Assembly: GCA_964542745.1 (NCBI GenBank)
Contig: CAZIVR010000044.1
Coordinates: 1 to 27,705 of the forward strand
From: DATKAB01 sp964542745
GTDB lineage: Bacteria > Eisenbacteria > RBG-16-71-46
Reading direction: 5' to 3'
Length of the DNA stretch: 27,705 nucleotides
In this document: positions 19,140 through 25,500 of the stretch, in pieces
Position numbering within the stretch: the first letter of the stretch is position 1
Layout: each line of letters begins with the position of its first letter
Made by a program: the position numbers and the translations under genes
Notes under the pieces: generated by a model
Database searches by the model: none
What the model was told of the DNA's origin: nothing
Seen by the model: the letters and a program-made list of their open reading frames with translations, nothing else

Positions 19140-19859
19140 TCAGTTCAGGGTGAACTTCATCGGAACCGCCACCCACACCGCCACCGGCTTGTTGTTCGAG
19201 AGCGCCGGCTTGAAGATCCACTGGCGGACCGCGGTGAGCGCCGCGGCGTCGAGCATGGCGACCGACTTCATCACCTTCGCGTCCTTGACCTTGCCGTCCT
19301 TGCCGACCAGCACCTGCATCAGGACGGTGCCGTCCACGTTCGCCTGCCGGGCGATGTCCGGGTACTCCGGCGGGACCTTCGTGATGGCTTCCGGAAGCTC
19401 CTCGACGTAGACGTACTGCCCCAGCTGGGGCAGGTCGTCGTCGGAAGGCGGCGCGACCACGATGTTGTCTCCCGAGCCGGTGGCGACCCCCGGCGTCGCC
19501 ATCGCGATGTCTTCCTGGCTCGCGATGGTCTGCTCGGGCGGGGCCTCGGCATCCGGCACGGGTACCGCGACGCCCACGGTGGGCGGCGCCACGGGTGTCG
19601 CGATGGCCACCTGCGGCGGCGGCTCGTTCTGCGTGAGCGGCGGGGGCGCGGCCAACTCGCGGTACGGGACCACGATCACGCTGGTCTCCTTGGGCTGCCG
19701 CTTCAGCAGCTCGCTGGTCCCGAGCGAGAGGAAGAACACCGACGCCCAGGCCAGCGCGGCGATGATCGTCGCCCGCGTCATGTACTTGCGGGAGACCTCC
19801 TTCAGCTCCGGCGCCCCGTAGGGCATGAACTCGAAGAGGGTGATGGTCGGCTGGCTCAC
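19140..19859 (-). CDS. tonB: energy transducer TonB
   Basis: A 239-aa TonB-family protein that passes proton-motive-force energy from ExbB/ExbD to an outer-membrane partner. An unusually long cytosolic N-terminus (about 28 residues, with LFEFMPYGAPELKEVSRKYM) precedes one membrane helix (about 29-50). A Pro/Val/Ala-rich periplasm-spanning linker (about 65-145) follows, then a C-terminal TonB domain (about 150-239) with VPPEYPDIARQANVDGTV and a final WIFKPAL...PVAVWVAVPMKF strand pair. The start is GTG 19859 in a GTGA overlap with exbD, with a near-perfect AAGGAGGT Shine-Dalgarno 9 nt upstream inside the exbD end. No TonB-dependent receptor is in the window. Confidence 0.93.
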   Translation of the reverse strand: MSQPTITLFEFMPYGAPELKEVSRKYMTRATIIAALAWASVFFLSLGTSELLKRQPKETSVIVVPYRELAAPPPLTQNEPPPQVAIATPVAPPTVGVAVPVPDAEAPPEQTIASQEDIAMATPGVATGSGDNIVVAPPSDDDLPQLGQYVYVEELPEAITKVPPEYPDIARQANVDGTVLMQVLVGKDGKVKDAKVMKSVAMLDAAALTAVRQWIFKPALSNNKPVAVWVAVPMKFTLN

Positions 19860-20353
19860 AGCGTCTCCACCTCCTTCTTCTCTTCCGGAGTCAGCGTGCC
19901 GAGCGAGAACCGGGTCAGCCGCGCGAGGTCGAGCTCGTCGATGATGTCCACCATGCCGCTGAACTTGGCCTCCCGATCCAGCTTGATGACCACCACCAGC
20001 TCCTTGTTGCCCTTGTAGGCCTTGAAGACCGTGCTCAGGTCACGCACGGACGTGCGGGCCCACGGATCGGTGCCGCGCTTGAAGTACGCGCGCTCGTCCG
20101 GGAGCACGCGGATGCTCAGCACCTTGGACTCCGCCACGTCCACCTTCACGTCCTTGTCGGGCGGAAGGTTGATCTCGAGCGCCTGGGGCGTGCGGAACAC
20201 GGTGGTGACCATGAAGAAGATGAGCAGCAGGAACGCGATGTCCACCATCGGCGTCATGTCGATGCGGATGCCGATGCGGCGCTTGGGGCGATGAATGCCC
20301 TTGCCCTTCTTCGAGCCGCGACTGCTTCTCTGTGGGGTGTCTACTGCACCCAT
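19856..20353 (-). CDS. exbD: ExbD/TolR-family biopolymer transporter (second ExbD)
   Basis: A 165-aa subunit of the proton channel. A basic cytosolic N-terminus of about 30 residues (many Lys/Arg) precedes the single membrane helix DMTPMVDIAFLLLIFFMVTTVF, with the proton-carrying Asp at about D38. A periplasmic domain follows, with the ExbD-like VVVIKLDREAKFSGMVDIIDEL segment (about 118-139). It differs from the preceding ExbD by its longer basic tail and a Tyr/Lys-rich middle region. The start ATG 20353 has a GGAGGT Shine-Dalgarno 9 nt upstream. The stop overlaps tonB. Confidence 0.93.
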   Translation of the reverse strand: MGAVDTPQRSSRGSKKGKGIHRPKRRIGIRIDMTPMVDIAFLLLIFFMVTTVFRTPQALEINLPPDKDVKVDVAESKVLSIRVLPDERAYFKRGTDPWARTSVRDLSTVFKAYKGNKELVVVIKLDREAKFSGMVDIIDELDLARLTRFSLGTLTPEEKKEVETL

Positions 20354-20373
20354 GCGTCGTCACCTCCCCCGCG

Positions 20374-20856
20374 TCAGTGCGCGGATCCCGAGGGCCCGGT
20401 CTTCTTGAAGAGGCCGCCGCTGGTCTCGAGGTCCGTCTGGACGTTGAACCGAGGCGCCTTGGCTTCCTGGAGCGCCTCCATCATGTCTGCCATCACGCCG
20501 TAGGGCGCGTCCTTGTCCATCTTCACGATCATGCGCGCCGCGGGATTCGCCCGGCGCGCGGTGCTGAGCACCGCCCCGAGTTCGGTCTTCACGGCGTCGG
20601 GCGTCAGCTCCCGGTTCACCTCTTCGCCCCGCTGGCGCCAGATGACCCGCAGCGAGGGCAGCTTGGTGACCGCGATCGTGATCACGTCCGATTCGGGGGC
20701 CTTCGCCTCCGAGTTCGACTCCGGCAGGCTGATCTGGTCCTTCTCCGGCGGCTTGAAGACCGTCGTGGCCATGAAGAAGATCAGCAGCAGGAAGGCGATG
20801 TCGACCATCGGGGTCATGTCGATCGAGATCCCGATTCGTCGCATCTTCTTGAGCAT
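20374..20856 (-). CDS. exbD: ExbD/TolR-family biopolymer transporter (first ExbD)
   Basis: A 160-aa paralogue of the following ExbD. The short N-terminus MLKKMRRIGISI leads into the membrane helix DMTPMVDIAFLLLIFFMATTVF, with the essential Asp at about D19. A periplasmic domain follows (about 40-145), with MIVKMDKDAPYGVMADMMEALQEA, the usual ExbD beta-helix element. The two ExbDs have nearly identical membrane helices but divergent periplasmic domains, which suggests a mixed ExbD dimer in the channel. ATG 20856 has a GGGAG Shine-Dalgarno. It lies 12 nt after exbB and 20 nt before the second exbD. Confidence 0.93.
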   Translation of the reverse strand: MLKKMRRIGISIDMTPMVDIAFLLLIFFMATTVFKPPEKDQISLPESNSEAKAPESDVITIAVTKLPSLRVIWRQRGEEVNRELTPDAVKTELGAVLSTARRANPAARMIVKMDKDAPYGVMADMMEALQEAKAPRFNVQTDLETSGGLFKKTGPSGSAH

Positions 20857-20868
20857 GACCGGGCTCCC

Positions 20869-21609
20869 TTACTTGCGGTCGGAGGCGCTGGCGGCGAGCA
20901 GCTGGACCGCCTCGTACGAGGCCTCGTCCATCATGTAGTTGAAGCCGTCCACGCGGGTCACGAACACGTTGTACGACACGATGCCCGCGATCGCGACGGC
21001 CAGGCCGCCGGCGGTGTTGATGAGGGCCTCGGAAATCCCGACCGCCAGCTTGGTGGCGTCCACCGAACCCGTGTTGCCCAGCGCCTGGAACGAGCGGATC
21101 ATCCCGACCGTGGTGCCGAGCAGGCCCACCATGGTGGCGATCGAGGCGATGGTCGAGAGCGCGATCAGGTTGCGCTCGAGCAGGGGCACCTCGAGGCCGT
21201 TGGCCTCGGCGATGGCCGCCTGGGTCTCGGCGACGATCTTCTCCTTCGTGGCGCCTTCGTGGCGAAGCTGCTGGTAGCGCTCGAGGCCGGCGCGAATCAC
21301 GTTCGCCGCCGAACCGCGCTGCTGCGCGCACGACTTGATCGCGCCGTCCACGTCGCCCGAGTGAAGCCGCTTGCTGACGTCGTTGAGGAACGCCGGAAGC
21401 GGGCCGCGGCCGGCCGCCTTCCGGAGGCTCCAGACGCGCTCGAGGATGAAGGCGGTCTGCAGGATGGCCAGCATGATCAGCGCGGCCACCAGCAGGCCGG
21501 CTTCGTGCATCTGGTGGCCGATGGGACCGAGCATGGGCAGCATCTCGTAGAGCACGTAGGAGATGATGGCCGCGAGCGAAAAGCCGATCGGAACGATGAA
21601 ACGACCCAT
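20869..21609 (-). CDS. exbB: MotA/TolQ/ExbB proton channel family protein
   Basis: A 246-aa inner-membrane subunit that forms the pentameric channel around the ExbD dimer. Hydrophobic segments lie at about 5-27 and 37-58, a cytosolic domain follows, then the two channel helices: LSTIASIATMVGLLGTTVGMIRSF (about 150-173) and the segment from GISEALINTAGGLAVAIAGIV (about 190-212). Conserved Thr and Gly residues of the family are present. The extra N-terminal helix compared with minimal TolQ is common in FCB-group ExbB. ATG 21609 has GGAGGAG upstream. It follows a 147-nt hairpin-rich gap after the STAS genes. Confidence 0.94.
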   Translation of the reverse strand: MGRFIVPIGFSLAAIISYVLYEMLPMLGPIGHQMHEAGLLVAALIMLAILQTAFILERVWSLRKAAGRGPLPAFLNDVSKRLHSGDVDGAIKSCAQQRGSAANVIRAGLERYQQLRHEGATKEKIVAETQAAIAEANGLEVPLLERNLIALSTIASIATMVGLLGTTVGMIRSFQALGNTGSVDATKLAVGISEALINTAGGLAVAIAGIVSYNVFVTRVDGFNYMMDEASYEAVQLLAASASDRK

Positions 21610-21633
21610 GTCTTGGAACTCCTCCAGTTCGGC

Positions 21634-21754
21634 GGCGCGGCGTCGGACCGCGCCCCCCTCATTCCCGGTGGCGGCCCGGCGCCGCCGCCCTGCTCGCCAG
21701 GCACCTCGTGCCGGCGCTACCCGTGCTGTCTCCTGAACCGCCCGGCGTCCGGGC
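21634..21754 (-). other. array of four hairpins between STAS gene and exbB
   Basis: Four separate perfect inverted repeats lie in the 147-nt gap: 21740-21754 (GCCCGG, loop ACG), 21700-21712 (GGCAC, loop GAG), 21670-21686 (6-bp GGCGGC stem, 5-nt loop) and 21634-21654 (7-bp GGCGCGG stem, 7-nt loop). None has a U-tract. They may form an mRNA processing or stability region separating STAS from exbB expression, or a Rho-type attenuation region. High GC raises the chance rate of such stems. Confidence 0.4.
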
Positions 21755-21756
21755 CC

Positions 21757-22104
21757 CTACGATTCCTCCGCGAAGGCCGCGAGCGCCTGCTCCTCGGACT
21801 CGTGGTGGTCGAACACCATGATCAGCTTCGTCATGGTGAACAGATCCCGGATCCGCTTGCCGAGGCCGCACAGCTTGATCTCTCCCCCGCGGCTCCGGTA
21901 GTTCGCGAACCCCCGCATCAGGACCCCGATGGCGATCGAATTGAGCGCCTGGCAGTCCGTCAGGTTGAGCACGAGGCGGCGGTTGCCCGTGGCCGCCTCG
22001 TCCATGATCGCCTTCTGCAGCTCATCCGTCTCCGTATCCCCGAAGAAGCTCCCCGAGGGGTACAGAACCACGACCGATCGAATCGCCCGGCGGCGCACCG
22101 ACAT
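21757..22104 (-). CDS. STAS-domain protein (anti-sigma factor antagonist-like), second of pair
   Basis: A 115-aa single STAS domain. The family's phosphorylatable-serine loop is usually DSSGLGVL; here it reads ALNSIAIGVLMRG, keeping the serine (S56) but with Asn before it and Ile in place of the second Ser. A C-terminal helix-strand pair (IRDLFTMTKLIMVFDHHESEEQALAAF) matches SpoIIAA/RsbV-like proteins. Such proteins bind an anti-sigma kinase or act in partner-switching; no kinase or sigma factor is in the window. It is paralogous to the STAS gene 30 nt upstream (same length, same ETDELQKAI segment and NS loop). ATG 22104 has a GAGGAGG Shine-Dalgarno. A role in envelope lipid transport (MlaB-like) was considered, but no Mla genes are present. 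Confidence 0.88.
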   Translation of the reverse strand: MSVRRRAIRSVVVLYPSGSFFGDTETDELQKAIMDEAATGNRRLVLNLTDCQALNSIAIGVLMRGFANYRSRGGEIKLCGLGKRIRDLFTMTKLIMVFDHHESEEQALAAFAEES

Positions 22105-22134
22105 CTCGGACCTCCTCGTCGATCCCCGCGATCG

Positions 22135-22482
22135 TCAGACCGGCTTCGACTCCGCGAAGCTGGCGATCGCCTGCTCTTCGTTCGGGTACACGTCGAACAC
22201 CAGCGACAGCTTGGTGATCACGAAAATGTTCTCGATGCGCTTGTCCACGGAGCACAGCTTCATCTGGCCGCCCCGGCGCACGTAGTTGGTGTGGGCGCGG
22301 ATCAGCACCCCCAGCGCCGTGGAGTTCAGGTGCTGGGTCTCCGCGAGATTGACGACCAGCGCCTTGTTGCCGCCCTCGCTCAGCGACTCGATCGCCTTCT
22401 GGAGCTCGTCGGTCTCGTCCCCGCCGGTGAGATAGCCCTTCGGCGTGATGATCTTGACGTTCCCCGCCTCGCGCTGCTTCAT
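22135..22482 (-). CDS. STAS-domain protein (anti-sigma factor antagonist-like), first of pair
   Basis: A 115-aa STAS domain, tandem paralogue of the next gene. Its loop reads HLNSTALGVLIRA with the candidate phospho-serine at S54. The shared segments are DETDELQKAI near residue 22, the GVL core, RRGGQMKLCSVDKRI and LVFDVYPNEEQAIASF. ATG 22482 is 10 nt after the TPR gene stop with a GGGGGAG Shine-Dalgarno. Two near-identical-length antagonists in tandem may bind two partners or form a heterodimer. Regulation by phosphorylation is an inference from the conserved serine. Confidence 0.88.
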   Translation of the reverse strand: MKQREAGNVKIITPKGYLTGGDETDELQKAIESLSEGGNKALVVNLAETQHLNSTALGVLIRAHTNYVRRGGQMKLCSVDKRIENIFVITKLSLVFDVYPNEEQAIASFAESKPV

Positions 22483-22492
22483 CGATCTCCCC

Positions 22493-24286
22493 CTATCGCG
22501 GCGCGCTCGCGCCGAGTGCCTGAATGCCGCGCAGCGCGTCGGGCTGCCGCGGATCGAGCCCGAGCGCCTTTCGGTACGCCTCGATGGCTCGCGAGGCGCG
22601 GCCCGAGTTCTGGCAACCCTGCCCCAGCCAGACCCACGCCTGCGTGTCCTTGTCGTTCAACCCGACGGCGCGGTCCAGGTATCGGATCGCCTCGTCGTAG
22701 TCCTTGTCGAGCAACTCGTAATAGCCGAGCTGGCGGAAGGCCACGCCGGAGAACGCCCCCGCCGAGTCGAGCGAAACCGACCGCTCGAACGCCTGCCGCG
22801 CCAGCGCCGTCGAGTCGAGTTGGGCGTAGAGGATTCCCAGCCAGAACTGACGGTCGGCCTTGCCCGGAGCCAGCAACGCCGCCTGCCGGAGACTGTCGAG
22901 AGCCTCCGGGAAGCGTTTCTGCTCCTTGTGGGCCAAACCGATGTAGTAGTAAGCCTCGTCGCTCTTGGGGTCAAGCATGATCAGCCGGCGGAACGTGGCG
23001 ATCGCCTCGTCGTATTTCTGGCCCCGGAACCGCATCTTTCCGGCCTCGTTCATGGCGAACCTCGCGTCGCTGCCCGAGGGGTCGCGCGAGGCGATGGCGT
23101 TGTAGATCGAGTCCGCCCGCTCCGGCTGGCCGAGGAACACGTACATCTGGCCCATGGTGAGCTGGTCGCGCACCGTGGGCTCGCCGCGCTCGAAGCTCTC
23201 GATGGCCTTCTGCCACTCGCGCTTCTCGGCGTACATCCGGCCCATGATGGTGTACGTCTCCTTGTTGGCCCCGCCCAGCTTGATCGCCTTGTCCATGGCG
23301 GCGCCCGCCTCGTCCCGCATCTTCAGGTAGAAGTAGGTGCGTCCGAGCAGGCTCCAGCCCTTGGGGTCTTCGGGTTCCAGCTGCGTGTACCTCTCGAGCG
23401 GCGGACGGGCGTCCGCGTAGCGGCGCGGATCGGCGGGGCCCGAGAGGTAGTAGAGGTTGCCGAGGCCGAGCTGGCCCGGCGCGTAGTCGGGATCCGCCGC
23501 CACCACGCGCCGGTACTGGTCGAGGGCCTCGTTGTAGCGCTGGCCGGCATAGAGCGCCTGGGCCAGGGCGAAGCGGAGTTCGACGTCGCTGGTGTCGAGC
23601 TCGACCGCCGAGGCGTACTCGGGGATCGCCAGCTCGGCGATGCGGCGGGTGTTCAGGTAGAAGTCGCCCAGGGCCTTCCGCGGCGCGGGGTCGAGCGGCG
23701 ATTCCTCGCGCGCCTGGGTGTAGTAGACGCTCGCCGAGCGCAACGAGTCCCGGGCCAGCTCGGCGTTGCCGAGGGCCACGAGGAATCGCGGCCGCCACTT
23801 GGGGCCCCACTTGGTGCCCTGGGCGAGCGCGGCGAGCGCGGGCTCGATCTGCTTGGTGGCCACGAGGCATTCGCCGAGCGCCATTTGCGCCTCGGGGAAC
23901 TTGCGATCCAGTTCGGTGGCCTTGCGCAGCAGCGGAACCGCCCCGGCGCAGTCACCCCGCCGGCGGAGCACCTCGCCCTCGCCGTAGAAGCCCCACGCGA
24001 CCGAGGGATCCATCTTCTGCGCCTGCCGGAAGGCCTCGAGCGCGCGCGGGTACTGCCGGCGACGGAGCAGGACCTGGCCCACGCCGATCCGGCCCTCCAC
24101 GGCGCCCTGCCCCGCGGCCCGCTCGAACAGGCTCATGGCCTCGTCGAGCCGTCCCGCCTGCAGCGCCGCGCGGCCGTCCTTGACGTCGTCCGCGAGCGCC
24201 GCCGTCGCGAGGGCGGCGGCCGCCGCCAGCGCGGCCCCCGCGAGCCGCGCCGCGCGCGGCCAACCGAATGTCGCCGAGATCCTCAT
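22493..24286 (-). CDS. periplasmic TPR-repeat protein
   Basis: A 597-aa protein with a Sec signal peptide (MRISATFGWPRAARLAG...ATAALA, cut before ADD at about residue 33), then almost entirely tetratricopeptide repeats (roughly 14 helix pairs with the alanine/glycine/tyrosine pattern, e.g. GDFYLNTRRIAELAIPEY, YYYIGLAHKEQKRFPEAL, YYELLDKDYDEAIRYLDRA). It would be a periplasmic protein-protein scaffold. The start ATG 24286 was chosen because the signal peptide begins there; an upstream ATG at 24337 adds an Arg-rich stretch. It is 63 nt after the PstS-like gene, with a long hairpin between, and 10 nt before the STAS pair. Similar TPR proteins beside ExbBD/TonB and PstS-like genes are, as I recall, common in Bacteroidota and relatives. 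Confidence 0.9.
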   Translation of the reverse strand: MRISATFGWPRAARLAGAALAAAAALATAALADDVKDGRAALQAGRLDEAMSLFERAAGQGAVEGRIGVGQVLLRRRQYPRALEAFRQAQKMDPSVAWGFYGEGEVLRRRGDCAGAVPLLRKATELDRKFPEAQMALGECLVATKQIEPALAALAQGTKWGPKWRPRFLVALGNAELARDSLRSASVYYTQAREESPLDPAPRKALGDFYLNTRRIAELAIPEYASAVELDTSDVELRFALAQALYAGQRYNEALDQYRRVVAADPDYAPGQLGLGNLYYLSGPADPRRYADARPPLERYTQLEPEDPKGWSLLGRTYFYLKMRDEAGAAMDKAIKLGGANKETYTIMGRMYAEKREWQKAIESFERGEPTVRDQLTMGQMYVFLGQPERADSIYNAIASRDPSGSDARFAMNEAGKMRFRGQKYDEAIATFRRLIMLDPKSDEAYYYIGLAHKEQKRFPEALDSLRQAALLAPGKADRQFWLGILYAQLDSTALARQAFERSVSLDSAGAFSGVAFRQLGYYELLDKDYDEAIRYLDRAVGLNDKDTQAWVWLGQGCQNSGRASRAIEAYRKALGLDPRQPDALRGIQALGASAPR

Positions 24287-24312
24287 GTCGTCCCTGGCTC
24301 TCCTCTCATCGA

Positions 24313-24347
24313 GCCTCCCCGGGAGCCGCTCCGGCACCCGGGCAGGC
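24313..24347 (-). other. long hairpin between PstS-like and TPR genes
   Basis: Arms of 11 nt (GCCTGCCCGGG and CCCGGGGAGGC on the minus strand) pair at 10 of 11 positions around a 13-nt loop. It starts 2 nt past the stop of the PstS-like gene. No U-tract follows, so partial termination or 3'-end protection of the lipoprotein mRNA, giving more lipoprotein than downstream proteins, is the likely role. Confidence 0.45.
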
Positions 24348-24349
24348 CG

Positions 24350-25291
24350 CTAGTGGCCGCCCAGCATCGGGGAACGTCTGACGAATCGCACCGGAACCGC
24401 CGTGGGCACCAGTCCGTGTTCGTGCACCAGCGCCTGCCCCTCGTGGCCGGTGACGAAGGTCACGAAGCCGTGGGCGAGACGCGGCCCGTCGTTTCGGATG
24501 TACAGGCTGAAGAATCGGGTCAAGGGATATTCGTCGCGGTACACGGCCTCGAGGTCCGGCTTCCAGTAGGGCAGCCCGGACATCGGGGAGACGCGCAGGA
24601 CGCGCGTGCCCTCGGTGCGCGCCGAGAGCGTGACGTAGCCGAGCGCGTTCGGATTGCGCCGCACCTCGGCCACCACCGCCGAGTCGTCCTTCGCGAAGAT
24701 CGCCCTCACCCTCACCGGAACTCCCTCGAGGATCTCCCTCACCACGAACTCCGTGACGTCGGAGGCCGGGTCCTGCACGACCACCTCGATCGGGCGATCG
24801 TCGCCCCCGAGGTCCGACCAGCGGCTCACCTCGCCGCCGTATACCTGCCTCATCCGGTCGAGCGAGATGTTCTCGACCGGGTTCCCCTCGTTCGCCACGA
24901 GCAGCACCGCGTCCCGCGCGTAACGATAACCCTCGAGCGCCAGCCGGCCGCCGGTGGCCGCCTGCCGCTCCTCCGCCGTCAGCTCGGTCGTGATCGCGGC
25001 CAGGTCGGCCCGGGCGGCGAACAGCGCGGCCTTCGCCTCCCGCGAATTACCGTCCACGAGTTCCACTTTCGCCTGGGGATAGAGCGCCTGGAACGCGGCG
25101 ATTTCGCGGGCGATCAGTTCCCGGGCTTCCGGTGCACATGCCACACGGATACGCCCGCTGGTAAGCGAATCTTCCGCTTCTTCCGAGCCTGGCCGGGGGG
25201 AGCAGCCGAGGACCAGGATCAGGGCGGGGACGAGGGCCAGCAGCGCCCCCGAACGGCTCCCACCGATCGCTGCGACAACGAAGTGGCGCAA
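24350..25291 (-). CDS. PstS-like substrate-binding lipoprotein
   Basis: A type-2 periplasmic binding-protein fold of the PstS branch. With TTG 25291 as start it has 313 aa. A lipoprotein signal (hydrophobic run ALLALVPALILV) ends in VLGC with lipid-modified C30, followed by Ser, so probable outer-membrane anchoring. Family landmarks are ARADLAAITTELTAEE (about 93-108), GYRYARDAVLLVANEGNPVENISLDRMRQVYGGEVSRWSDLGG (about 121-163) and NALGYVTLS (about 215-223). The phosphate loop usually reads RDxxSGT but here is QDPASDVTEF (173-182): Arg, Gly and Thr are replaced, so the ligand may not be phosphate. The start is uncertain: GTG 25402 is the only good-codon alternative but gives a 66-residue leader. 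It is first in the TPR/STAS/ExbBD/TonB run. Confidence 0.86.
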   Translation of the reverse strand: MRHFVVAAIGGSRSGALLALVPALILVLGCSPRPGSEEAEDSLTSGRIRVACAPEARELIAREIAAFQALYPQAKVELVDGNSREAKAALFAARADLAAITTELTAEERQAATGGRLALEGYRYARDAVLLVANEGNPVENISLDRMRQVYGGEVSRWSDLGGDDRPIEVVVQDPASDVTEFVVREILEGVPVRVRAIFAKDDSAVVAEVRRNPNALGYVTLSARTEGTRVLRVSPMSGLPYWKPDLEAVYRDEYPLTRFFSLYIRNDGPRLAHGFVTFVTGHEGQALVHEHGLVPTAVPVRFVRRSPMLGGH

Positions 25292-25320
25292 GTCTAATGA
25301 GCGAAACGGAATGGTGTCAA
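25291..25320 (-). promoter_or_regulatory. strong sigma-70-like promoter (P1) of the PstS-like operon
   Basis: Minus-strand TTGACA (25320-25315, perfect) and TAGACT (25296-25291, 4 of 6) are 18 nt apart in an unusually A/T-rich patch. The predicted start is near 25284, which is downstream of the only usable in-frame TTG; see the finding on the start conflict. Confidence 0.5.
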
Positions 25321-25383
25321 TCTCCCCGCCGTCCGGAGGACGCGGGCGACGGCCGGGCCCGCAAGCGCAGCGCAAGGGCGGGC

Positions 25384-25412
25384 ACACTAGGAAGGGGTCC
25401 ACGTCCTGTCAA
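25384..25412 (-). promoter_or_regulatory. second promoter-like element (P2) upstream of the PstS-like gene
   Basis: TTGACA (25412-25407, perfect) and TAGTGT (25389-25384, 3 of 6) with 17-nt spacing. A start near 25377 would include TTG 25291 in the transcript with a leader of about 86 nt. It lies in the intergenic region shared with the divergent glycosyltransferase gene; no clear plus-strand promoter was found there. Confidence 0.35.
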
Positions 25413-25500
25413 GCTTCGACCTCCTCGGCTTGCGGAGCGAGGCCCGAGATCCCAGAGTGCGCGCGTTCATGCGCCCTTCCCCGAACCCCGCCCTGCTCCC

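Noticed and set aside
16394..19153. 919-codon plus-strand frame across the adaptor, TolC and YIP1 genes
   Set aside because: Spans several well-supported minus-strand genes and shows no domain.
21757..22482. MlaB-type role for the STAS pair in phospholipid transport
   Set aside because: No MlaE, MlaF, MlaD or MlaC genes in the window; the ABC permeases present are MacB type and lie in a different operon.
20332..22980. 882-codon plus-strand frame opposite the ExbD, ExbB and STAS genes
   Set aside because: Antisense shadow of real genes; His/Arg-rich low-information translation.
22445..25297. Very long plus-strand open frame (950 codons) opposite the TPR and PstS-like genes
   Set aside because: High-GC DNA leaves antisense frames open. 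The translation is Arg/His/Val-rich with no motifs, and the minus-strand genes have clear domains and Shine-Dalgarno sites.
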